From NCBI GenBank assembly GCA_025200525.1, contig CM045770.1, forward strand, positions 86,824,084 to 86,888,083: 64,000 nt of DNA. The letters are read 5' to 3'. The DNA comes from Camellia lanceoleosa. Its lineage: Eukaryota > Streptophyta > Magnoliopsida > Ericales > Theaceae. Under the pieces are notes generated by a model. That model saw only the letters and a list, made by a program, of their open reading frames with translations, had not been told where the DNA came from and made no database searches. How positions within the stretch are numbered: the first letter of the stretch is position 1; every line of letters starts with the position of its first letter. Shown piece by piece: positions 1 through 10,400 of this stretch. The position numbers were made by a program, and so were the translations under genes.

Positions 1-470
1 TACAAATCAACATCTAGGAGGTTTCTAGATTTTTCAATAAGAAAACCAGCTCCTTAACGAATCTGGAAATCTGAGATCGCGCGGTCCGTTCGAGCGTGGG
101 TCTTCCCGCTCGAGCGGAGACTTCATATTTTGTGATTTCATATAGGCTCCACGCCGGCGCCGCTTCCTTGGCGTCGATTTACGCTTGAGCGTCGAATCAC
201 ACCATCCAAGATTTTTTGGTAGTAGAGATCTTTGTGAGCTTGCAAACCCCTCGGCGTCACCTTCGCTTCGGCGGAAGACCAAAACTGGAAAAACTGGAAA
301 AGTGTGACATGAGCAGACAGGCAACTTTGAATGCATTTTTGCATTTTGCTTCGGGCTGCGAGCTGACCGGGCAGCTCGACCCTCGTCATAATCAACGAAG
401 TGGCAATCTTGAAAGCATTAACAACACAAACTTCTCTGCAAAGCTCGATTCAGGTTGGATTCGCATCTAA
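1..470. other. Unassigned GC-richer non-coding block at window edge
   Basis: This is one of the few GC-rich stretches in an AT-rich neighbourhood. It contains the short palindrome CCGCTCGAGCGG near 108-119 and related CGAGCG words. Reading frames of up to 100 codons exist on both strands, but none shows a recognisable domain. It could be the end of a transposon or gene outside the window. No function is assigned. Confidence 0.3.
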
Positions 471-1136
471 TAAACTCATAGCCTCACTGAAATAAAAATG
501 CGAATAAAATTACAACTCAAAGGAGTTTTGTCAAATAGGGTTGCCAAAAATAAAAACCTCACATTGATGATTGTCAATTTTAGAAAGTAAAAGTAGCAAC
601 TTAATCACATAAAACACAGAATCAATCCCATAAAATATAAGTAAAATGTAAAATTGTATCTCTCGTGATAGATTCCACCATAGAGTATGTATGGTCATAA
701 CTATTTTATGTGATTAATTATTTTGCCAATTTTGTATGCATAGTTTTATTAATATAGAAATGAGCAAAAATATAGACAAAAAATCAATCACATAAAACAA
801 TCGTGGTCATTAATTCTATAGTAATTTTCAATACTCCACTAATTGGGCAAGATCACAATCAATACTTGCTTTCCATAAAAAGGTTGGAGATTTTCCATAG
901 TAGTAGATACAAAGTTTAGGGTTATGATTTCTTGAAGCACCTAAAACTGAAGCCTCAGGATTCTCAACGAATTGAAGAATTGAAGAAAAAATTTCGCCCT
1001 AAAACTAAAGCCTCAAGATTTTCAATGTAAAATACCTCTGTTTTGAGGTTTGGATTACAGGGAACCCATGGAAATTCAACCTAAAATAGCGATCAAGACA
1101 GACAAAGAATTGAAGAACTGAATATAAAATACCTTT
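471..1136. other. AT-rich intergenic DNA with a short direct repeat
   Basis: No gene is visible. Two near-identical segments of about 25 bp (AAAACTGAAGCCTCAGGATT and a 2-3 base variant) start near 943 and 1001, a spacing of 58 bp. This indicates a small local tandem duplication. Confidence 0.4.
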
Positions 1137-1342
1137 CGAGTTCGAAAACTGATGGTGATCAATGGCGACAATGATGATGAGCAGCGGCGGTGGTGGTGAG
1201 TTGGTCCATCTTTGTTTGAATCAAATTGTTGGAAGATTATCTTAGGTTTCTTTGATCTGCTACCTCTGGTCGCCAGTTTCAGAAGAGAAAGAATTTTGAA
1301 ACCTTAATCTTGAAGAAGATTATGGGTGTTGAAGAGAGAACG

Positions 1343-1379
<37 letters not shown>

Positions 1380-1380
1380 G
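1137..1380. repeat. GGN-rich block followed by (GA)n microsatellite
   Basis: A short GGCGGTGGTGGT-type trinucleotide-rich block (about 1150-1200) is followed by a pure (GA)n run at 1346-1377. The same arrangement of a GGN-rich block beside a GA or CT run recurs near 42.6-43.0, 59.5-59.8 and 62.4-62.7 kb. This suggests shared transposon-derived modules rather than a gene. Confidence 0.5.
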
Positions 1381-2738
1381 AAGAGAATGGGTTTTGGCAG
1401 ACGTGGGAGAGAGAGAGCGAAGAGTGTTTGGGAGGGAAAGAAATTGATCTCAACCGTTATAAATTTATTAGGAATCATCTCAGCTGTTTAATTGAAATGT
1501 ATCTCTGATACATTTTTGACATAAATTCAAAAATCTTTCTCCTTTATTATATAGATATATATAAACATTTATGATAAACACGATATAAAAAACTCAATTA
1601 CTATATTTTTTAATAAATATGATCAGGTAACTTGTTACAAAATTATCTTCTATCTTATTATGCAATTTAGTTTTGAAAAAAATTTATAATTGAAAATATA
1701 TGTTTTTATGAGTATCGTAATAAACCGTTTCAATAAGTGGTATGAAATTTTATCAACTTATTTCAAGAATGTCATGTTGAATTACATAATATTTTTATTT
1801 CCAAACAATATTCCTATTTCTAGAGAAAAAAAAACATAAATGATAAATGAATAGAAAATCAGAATAATAACAAATAGAAACAAATAAAAGAATACAAGTA
1901 ATTTTAAATAATAGAAATATGACAAATAGAATAAATTAATGTTTGATCAAACTCAATTTAGAAACTATTTTTAAAATTTTGTAATGTGAATGATTTAGAA
2001 AGTACAAACCACTGAAATTTTAAAAGTATAAAATCTTCCACTTTAAAATTATCTTACTAACGCCTTATTTGAAAATAAATTATTTTAATAATTTTTTAAT
2101 TTTTTACAAAAAAAATATACATAAAAATAGAAAAAGTAATCTAATAGTTTATAATAACTTTTTAACTAAAATATATAATTAACAAATGAGATCTAATTAT
2201 TAATATAATATATATAAAACTTTTAAAAATTTTAGAGATGCCACCGCCCTGAACCGCACGGTAGATCATCCTTGCTCAAACTCAACACGTCTTTGACTAT
2301 TGCCATCTCGTCCACCGACGCTGACCCAAAAAGCAAGCTATCGTTTTTGCAAAAAAAAAAAAAAAAAAAAAAAACCTTAAAATTATTGGGCATAATCTCG
2401 GTCCATTGGGTGCCTGCCTAACTAAAAAATTCTCCCAAAAAATGTCACTATGTGCTTTATCTTGTAAATTCATTGTTGTAAATTGTGTTAGATCTTCAAT
2501 TTGTGAAATGATTAAGGGGGGGAAAAATGAAAATGAAAAAGTGAATGAAATAAAAGTTGAATTTTTTTTCTTTCTTCACAAATCATTCTTAAAAATCATA
2601 ATTCAACCACATTTTAAATCTTAATCTTATATAGAATCGACCTTGACCCAAGACAACAAATTTTGATAAATTTTAGGCCTTCCAATAATTTTAATTCTTA
2701 TAGTAGGTTTAAAAATAAAGGTCCAAAACAACTCATCA
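1381..2738. other. AT-rich intergenic DNA with a small GC island
   Basis: No gene is recognised. At 2236-2347 there is a GC-rich island whose minus strand reads open for about 36 codons, including the run SVDEMAIVKDVLSLSKDDL. A run of about 24 A residues follows at 2350-2373. The island may be a decayed exon or retroposed fragment, but its family is unknown. Confidence 0.35.
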
Positions 2739-3137
2739 TGTTTTTGGTAACGTTTTTGTTTTTAAAAACTGTTATATAAATTTGTTTGGTAACTTTTTGA
2801 GTTTATAAATAAGTTCTCCCAAATTAAAAACTAAGGTAAAAACTATAAAACTCAAAAAAGGTGTTTACATTTGTTTGTAAATTAATATAAACAAGTAAAT
2901 GAAGTAGAAGGAAATACAAAAGAAAAGTGAAAGGAAGGGATGGGTGCGAGGTCGGAAGTTCAAACCCTAGAATTTTATTCTAAAGTAAAAGTAGAAGAAA
3001 ATAATCTTTTTTATTTTTATTTTTTCCAAACCAAACATGTTTACAGTTTTTTTTTTTCTTTCTAAAAATAAAGAAAAACTAGTTTACAATTTTTATAAAT
3101 ATAAACGAAAAACGTAAATGTTTCCAAACGCTACCTA
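2739..3137. mobile_element. Non-autonomous DNA transposon (MITE-like) with a tRNA T-arm-like insert
   Basis: The ends are imperfect inverted repeats: GGTAACGTTTTTG on the left and GGTAGCGTTTGG read from the right on the minus strand. The interior is AT-rich except for about 2938-2985, which contains AAGTTCAAACCCTAG, similar to a tRNA T-arm/B-box. That piece may derive from a SINE tail. The superfamily is not assigned because no target duplication is clear. Confidence 0.45.
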
Positions 3138-3152
3138 AATTAAAGGTTTTTA

Positions 3153-3345
3153 GAGTATCTCTAACTTTTTATTTCAATTTAATTTGATTATAGATTTGAG
3201 TAAAAAAACTTGATTTGATATGAATTACTCGAACTATCAAATTTTCATGAAAATATTTCTAAGAATTCTCTTCATATCCCAATTTTTCTTTTCATTAAAT
3301 TCAAATTTGATGAATTCTAAATTTGATTAAAAAAATGTTTATCTC
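3153..3345. mobile_element. Tourist/Harbinger-like MITE
   Basis: A 193-bp segment is flanked by TTA on both sides (3150-3152 and 3346-3348). Its end GAGTATCTCTAAC is diagnostic-like, and the opposite end reads GAGATAAAC on the other strand. A 3-bp TTA/TAA target and GAG(T/C)ATCTC ends are typical of PIF/Harbinger MITEs. The same end motif occurs at 47591 and 54747. The inverted repeats are strongly diverged. Confidence 0.45.
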
Positions 3346-3659
3346 TTAAAGACAAAAGTAATATATATATATTTATATGACTCGTATTACATTAATTTTG
3401 AATTTACATTATACACCTTTAGAATAAAAAATTAAATAAATAAATTTTTTTGTTATTTATACATGAAGGGTCCCAATTTTAACGCTCCACGCCTTGGTTC
3501 TTGAAAATCTCAAACTGGCCCTGGTCTTATGTAATTCAAATCGTCTAATAATCCTAGCTTTGTTTTAATGGTCGACTATCTCAAGTTATGCCATGATTTG
3601 TGATTTAAAAGATATTGCTATAAGTAGTAACGTATTTACTGATAAGCAGCTTATTACAA

Positions 3660-3870
3660 TTGTGATACTATCTCTGAACACACCAAAATTTTTAGTCAAA
3701 AAGTCAAAAAGTTACCTTTTTAGCCAAAAAGCCAACAACCCATACAAAAAAGTCAAAGATTCTCTTTTCTCTCTACTTTTTGCACATTTTTTCGTAAAAA
3801 GCCAAAAAGTCATCTTTTTTTTTTAAATAATAAAAAGCTTAAAATTAAAATTGCTCCCAAACGTTAAGTT
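3660..3870. mobile_element. MITE of the AAAAAGTCAAAAAG family (copy 1)
   Basis: It holds repeated AAAAAGTCAAAAAGTTAC and AAAAAGCCAAAAAGTC words in partly palindromic arrangement. Similar sequences occur near 22.04-22.19, 55.96-56.12 and 61.36-61.50 kb. This is a dispersed family of short fold-back elements, with poorly defined ends here. Confidence 0.45.
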
Positions 3871-5427
3871 GTCAAACAACCTAAGAATGTTAAAATACAT
3901 GGATCCTAACAAAAACAATTTGCTTCTCAAACTATGGCCCAAATGATCTTCATTTCCATTTTTAAATCACAATCAAAATTATAAAAAAATTATTTTCAAG
4001 TAAATCTTCAATCACACTCAAAATCACAAGAAACAACTCCCAACCTGATTTAACACAAAAGGAACCTTCACCACACTTTAATGAATGTAAATTGGGTTGT
4101 AAAGAGGATGAGTTGTTTATTCTTTTTTAGCATCTCCAATGCTACAATGTGGTCAAAATCAAATTTTAATAATCTCATAAGTAAGATCGTTCGCAGATCG
4201 GATTAGGTTGGGTGACCTCTCATTTGCCATTTATCTGTATTTAGACGGATTCAAAAAAATCAATCTACATCTGTCTGCTTAGTTAGCGGATGTGATTTGA
4301 GCAGACCGTAAATGCAAATTAGTTGGGTGGATTGGAGCTTTATTATTTTGAGCCTTTTTTCGAATTATTTTTCAGTAATTTTTTACTATTTTGCATCCAA
4401 AAGTTTTGATTGTTCGTTTTTTATAATAATAAAAATGTAATCAACTTTCATATTTATAAATAAAAAACATAATTATTAAATAAAATGTTATTTTTTTAAC
4501 ATATAATTCCTAAATAAAAAGTTTTTGTTTTTTTAACACACAAAGCATAAAAAAGCATAATTTTTTTTTCTTATGAATGTTGGTAGATCAGATTAGGTTG
4601 GGTGGCCTCTCATCCGCTATCCGTCCAAACTTTGGCAAATTGGTCGTTCGCTCTAAACACTGAAACCATCCATTGTGTGGCAGATTGGTTTCGGGCCATT
4701 CGATTTTGATGGATAACAGACACTTGCCTATCTCATAGTATGAAAATGTCAAATTTTAACAACATTGCTCAAGTGATATATTAGTCATTTAAGAATTGTT
4801 TGGAATGATCTAAATAAGTATATTTAAAAAAAAAATTGAAAATCCGTGCAATATTGTAGAGAAGTGATGCGGTTCAAATAAGAAGTGATGTGACTTAAAT
4901 AAAATAAAAAGATGATCTAAGTCAAAATTGAAATGTTATTTGCGGGCCTCTTTATAAAATTAAAAACTCAAATTTTATTTTGTTAAAAGGCTCAAATCTT
5001 GACTTCTTTTTTTCTTTGTTATTTTTTCTAAAAAGATGATAAAGTGATTGTACCAAAAAAAAAAAAAAAAACCAAACAAATAATAAATATAAAATTATGT
5101 TCACTTGCATATCAGTAGAAACCAAAAAAAATAATAATAAGGGTAAATTAAATATACCCCTAATATTTGCTTAAAATATGAATTGCTCTCTATAATTCTA
5201 GAAATTAAAAATATTTATTTTATTTAATAGAATTAACAAAAAAAATAAAATTTTTAACTACTCTCCTATGCAATAATAAAATTATCAAAATTGTTAATTG
5301 AATAAATTTATGACATAATTAAAAATTGTTAATTAATTTAATGATTTATTAATAAAAAAATATTTTTCATGTAATAATTAGAAATTTAAAGAGTAAAATA
5401 TAATTTCTAGAAGTAGATAATTTGTAT
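3871..5427. other. AT-rich intergenic DNA with a diverged direct repeat
   Basis: No gene is visible. The segment GGATTAGGTTGGGTGACCTC near 4199 recurs in diverged form near 4591, about 390 bp downstream in the same orientation. A Harbinger-like end motif (AGCATCTCCAATG) lies near 4130. The rest is poly-A/T rich. Confidence 0.4.
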
Positions 5428-5999
5428 TAGGGGTGGCCATTTGTGGGGCCAAGTTGACACTATATAATAAGAGGCTTTGTATTTGCCCAGCCCCGGCCCA
5501 ACCCTAACATTGGGCCTTTATTTTTGCCCAAGCCCAACTCAAAAATTAATTATAAATCTCAAACCCAACTATCGGGCTATATGTTAAAAAAATTAAAATA
5601 TTTATAATTAAATTTAATTATACATTATATTTCTGAAATAAATATACTAACATCATTAAAAATTGAAAGATTTTGTGTATAAATTAAAAGATTTCTTAAA
5701 TAAATTCAATCAAATATCACTATAAATGTGAGTTTTAATAAAATCAACAAAGATAAAGTTTAGATCTCAAAAAAAAAATTTATATTTTAATATACTATAA
5801 TTAATTAATTAATTAATTTAATAGCGGGTTTGTCATATTATTTCGGCCTGGGTTGAAAGTATAAATTCTAAGCCCAACTCATTAATATATTAGGTTAAAA
5901 GAGTTGACCCAACCTAATCCTATGGATTAAAACAACCTTTTCAAACTCTAAAAAAATAAAGCCAAGCTGAACGAGTTAATGGATCAATATCCACCCCTA
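5428..5999. mobile_element. hAT-like MITE (572 bp)
   Basis: The element begins TAGGGGTGGCCA and ends TATCCACCCCTA, which are inverted repeats. Flanking 8-mers ATTTGTAT (5420-5427) and ATTCATAT (6000-6007) match at 6 of 8 positions, as expected for an aged 8-bp hAT target duplication. TAGGGGTGG ends are common in plant hAT elements. The interior has GCCCAACCC-type motifs and no transposase frame. Confidence 0.7.
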
Positions 6000-6279
6000 A
6001 TTCATATTTTAAGTATATATGTAGGGATTTTTATTGATAAATCCTATTTAAAAGTGTTCTAACCCAAGAAGTCTATGAATAAATTTTTTAACTCACCTAG
6101 TCTCATGTGTTTATACTTTTATTCCATAAAATTTTTTTTCTTGATTTAAACTATTTTCTTAAACTCTTATACCTTTATATTTAATATTGATATTTAATGT
6201 TATGGGAAAGAGAGAGAAGGGAAAGGACCAAGGCATAGAAAATTTTATACACAAATTAAATAATATTGATGTTATTATT

Positions 6280-6840
6280 TTATTTTATTATATAATGTGA
6301 ATATATGTTTAATTAACAACAAATTAAAAATAATGTGAATATTCTCTCTCATCTGATGTGAATATATTTTTAATTAACAACATATTAAAAATAATGTGAA
6401 CATTCTCTCTTATCTGATGTGAACGTTCACAACACAGTTTCGAAAAATTCTCTCTCATCTAATGTAATGATCACAACATTTGCAACATGTAAACATTCTT
6501 ATTTTTAATTGACAACACATTAAAAATAACGTTTATTATATTTTTAATTGACAACACATTCTTATTCACAATATGTAGTGATATAAACATTCACAACATG
6601 TAAACATTCTTTCTCATCTAATGTAGTGATGTGAACGTTTACATTCGTATGTTTTAATATAAATATTCATATTATGTAATTAGCAACACAATAATAAAAA
6701 TTCATTTCAAATTAATATGAATATAATGATATGAATATTCTTTTCATTTATATGATGTGAATATTCACATCATGTAATTGATAACATAATGACAAAAATT
6801 CATTTCAAATTAATATAAATATAATAACAACATCTTAATA
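6280..6840. repeat. Degenerate tandem repeat, about 61-bp period
   Basis: Two adjacent copies of a 61-bp unit (starting near 6301 and 6362) share TTAATTAACAACA and ATTCTCTCTCATCTGATGTG. Shorter, rearranged copies of GAACGTTCACAACA and ACATTCTTTCTCATCTAATG continue to about 6840. No coding potential is seen. This is a decayed local satellite. Confidence 0.55.
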
Positions 6841-7104
6841 TATGGGAGTTACTAAAATATAATGACAATCAACATTAAATATCAACATTAATAGGAGCAC
6901 GAGAGATTAAGGGTGTTTTGGTATTCTTATCTCAAATAGTACCTAATAAAATAATCAAAAAGAATATGAATTGGATGAAATAAAATTCTTAAAAAAAAAT
7001 TTATCAAAAAAGCTTCCATATATGTATTTGTAATTTATCTTAATAAATAAATACTAAATAAAAGACCACTTTGTTTCACAACCATACCTGTCAACGTTAA
7101 TTTA

Positions 7105-7235
7105 AGTATTTTAATTATTTAATTATTTTAATATGATTAATCTTATCAACTATTTTAATTTATTTTATTTATTTAATTATTTTAATATAATTAATCTTAT
7201 CAACTATTTTAATTTATTTTATTTTTATTAACTAT
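7105..7235. repeat. 53-bp direct repeat upstream of UEV1
   Basis: The string TTAATCTTATCAACTATTTT occurs at about 7138 and again 53 bp later near 7191, within a longer AT-rich duplicated unit. It ends just before the putative UEV1 TATA box. Confidence 0.6.
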
Positions 7236-7244
7236 TTTGGTATC

Positions 7245-7258
7245 TATATATATATATA
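7245..7258 (+). promoter_or_regulatory. Putative TATA box of UEV1
   Basis: A TATATATATATATA run lies about 200 bp before the UEV1 start codon. It is followed by a pyrimidine-rich leader with a long (CT)n tract, an arrangement common in plant 5' UTRs. The assignment rests on position only. Confidence 0.45.
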
Positions 7259-7359
7259 GCCATATCCAAACCTGGCCCATTCTTCACCTAGCCCTCGCAT
7301 TTCTATTATTTTTATCTCTGTACCCTTTTTCTCCGTTTGGCGTCGTCTGCTTCTCTCAG

Positions 7360-7361
<2 letters not shown>

Positions 7362-7396
<35 letters not shown>
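7362..7396 (+). repeat. (CT)n microsatellite in UEV1 5' UTR
   Basis: A pure CT dinucleotide run of 35 bases sits in the inferred 5' UTR, about 56 bp before the ATG. CT/GA tracts also occur in the inferred leader of the SINE1-like gene in this window. Confidence 0.8.
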
Positions 7397-7401
<5 letters not shown>

Positions 7402-7452
7402 GATCAGATCGATCTCTAAACGATCCATCAGAGTCAAAATTGTATAGTCACC

Positions 7453-10400
7453 ATGACGCTTGGCTCGGGAGGATCGAGTGTCGTGGGTCAGTCTTCGAAC
7501 CCAATTTGATTCTTCTTCGATTTCGATTTGCTTCTTTGATTTTACTAATTTTTTTCTCATTTATCCAGCACTTTTGTTCATGGGTTTGTTTGATTTTATC
7601 GTTTCAATTCATTTTTCCCGTAGATGTAGTTGTTGGTATGTGTATTCAAGTGATTGTCTGGTGGAATTTGGATGGGGCTTGTGCTGAGAATTATTATGTC
7701 TTGGTTAAATTAATCAATTTTAGTGCTAAATCTGATCTCTGATAATTTCTTTTGTTGTTTTATTTGTGTTTACTGTTTAGTTACTTCTTTATTTTTGGTT
7801 CTTCAACTTTAATTTGTTGTAAATTAATATCTATTTGGTGTATTTTCTGGATTCTAATTTGTTCTTTCAGTTGTGCTATTGATGTCTAGTAATGGGTATG
7901 CTGCTTTGTTGTTGTGACATTCATTTCCAAGATTGTTTCTTGTAGTGATGGATTTATGTTCATGGCAATTAGGTCAAAGGTCTTAATTTGATTAATGTTG
8001 CTCTATTGAAATAGACATTTGAATGGTGTGGGTCTCTTTTCTTTTCTTTTTTTCAATGTTTGGTGTTTCTTTGATATTGTTTGCTTCTGTTCTCATTCCT
8101 CCAGGGGATATTTTAGTTTCCATGACCAAGTGGTTCATTCAAATCATCAAATGCATTTTGTGTATTGGTCAATGGATGATATTAATTACTACACATTGAA
8201 GGTGGCCTTTGTGAGTGTTTGTTGTTTTACTCGACTTGGGAGTTAGATTAATAATTGCAATATCTTATTTAGTTTTGTATGTTTTCCACCTTATTTGAGT
8301 ATGTAGTTTATAAGCAAGTATGAAAGGGCACGGCACAAACACAGTGTCCCTTCATACCTCAAGACTCTCTCAACTCTTTATGCCATTTGGAAGTTTAATT
8401 TTCCATTGCTCGATGGTTTTAGTTTTGTTGGTTGGGTTTAATGTTGGTTCCAGGCCCATAATACGTTCTGTTAGATTTTTGCTTGTGGATACTAATTTTA
8501 TAGACCACTTATGTGCATTGTTTTGCCTTAGCTCTTTTGATGAAGCCCTAGAGCAACAATCATGCTGTAAATTGTTAACCTTTACACACACTCTCTCTCT
8601 CTAGAAATTGTTATCATGAATTTATGGATTGTCCTCTTGTGAATGTCCAGTTAAAGCTATGAGTTTCATTTATTATTATTAATTTTTTTAGACTAGTCTG
8701 AGTTTCTTGGCATTATCGTTCTATTACTTGTTTTTCAAGATAATATGTACTTCATGTGTGCCTTCCAAGTTCCAACTTAATCATTTTCATGGATTAGTTC
8801 ATCTCTTCATCGTGAAGTGGCACTTGCAATTGGTGTACTTTTTGGGATGCTATCTAACTTGGATATCTTTCCTTCATCTTGTCAGAGTTTTGGGGGGAAA
8901 TTAAGATGGCTGTGCAAATGTTCTATCCTATCTCCCTGTAGTTCAGTTAGAAGGAAGAAAATGATACCAATGTGAAATAAGAATCTATTACGGATTGAAA
9001 ATTTCACTTATTCCTTATGTGGCTTTGGCCACTAAAGCTTGTGGGGGAATTCCTTTTTTTTTGCACACAAGCGTGTGTATGTGTGCGTGTGTGACATAAA
9101 GAGCAGCTTGTTGCATGAGGCTCCTACCACTGTGTAGTGTGAAGCATCAGATGTGTAGCCTTACCCTCATGTTGCAGAGGCTGCTTTTGTATTTCAAACC
9201 TGTAATGCCCAAATTGCAGTGGAGCAGTAACCTTACTGCTTCACCAAGGCCACCCTTAATTCCCCTTACTTTGATGAAAGCACAATTGAAAGAGTTGCCT
9301 TTTGTTTCAAGTTGGAGCTCTCATACTGGTGCTTTTTTTCTTTCTCTGGGAGGTTATCTTAAAATTTTCCTTTTATCTCTTCCTCTTCCCCCATCCCCTC
9401 CCCCTCCCTCTCTTCTCTCTCACTTAAAATGTTTTGCTCTCTCTCTCTCTCTCACATTCTTTTCATTTCTGTGAGGTGCAAACAAAAAAAATATTTGATG
9501 CGGTGCTCTTATTCTCTGCATTGGTTATGTACAATACAACAGTCATTCTTGGTTTGTTTTGAGTTGTTGCTGTTACTGATATCTAGTCAATGAAATTGGA
9601 AGAGAATATTGTGAAGCTATTATGTGGAACATGTTTCCTCTCAAAGTTTGTAATATTATTTTTAGGTGACCTTGGTTTTGCTAGAACTTGGAAATGAAAA
9701 CAGATTATGATATAAAGACCAGAGAGTGCAAAAGAGAGGGGGGTGAGCAAATCCAAGTGAAGTTCGTTACATCTCACATATGCAGCAAATATTTGTGTAC
9801 CCCAAAACTTAGTTCGATTTAGGGTTAAGATGCCTTTGTTATATTTTGTTCTTTTTCATTAACAAAATTTTGTTGTAGTTCCCAAACATCCTTTGTCATT
9901 TGTACAAGTAATAAAATATCAATAAAAAGAAAAATTGTAACCTTCAAAATATGAATATATATTAAGAGATATATCACAGAATATTGACATCAATTCAGAT
10001 AAATTAGAAATTATTAAAATATCATGAATAATATTCATGTATTGTGGTCTTGAAAGTATGTATATATGGATGAACATATTGTGGATATTTTATTTCATCT
10101 TTTCATGGCATGATTAATTGCAATGCTAATATTGAACACCTCCTCTTTATGTCATGTAAATTTACACAATTGGTTACTGATAAAAAAAAAAGAAAAAGAA
10201 GTAAATTTAACCAATTGGTTCTTGGACAATTGGTGCATCATGACACTGCTATTGGATATAACTAGTTTTGAGGGAAAATAATTCTTTTGTTAGACTGATT
10301 TTAGAAAGATGTGGCAGTGTGGTTGAACAATGATTGACCATAGTTTGGTCTTTCATGACCAACTACCGTACAAAACACAATGTCCTAATGTGCTTAAACA

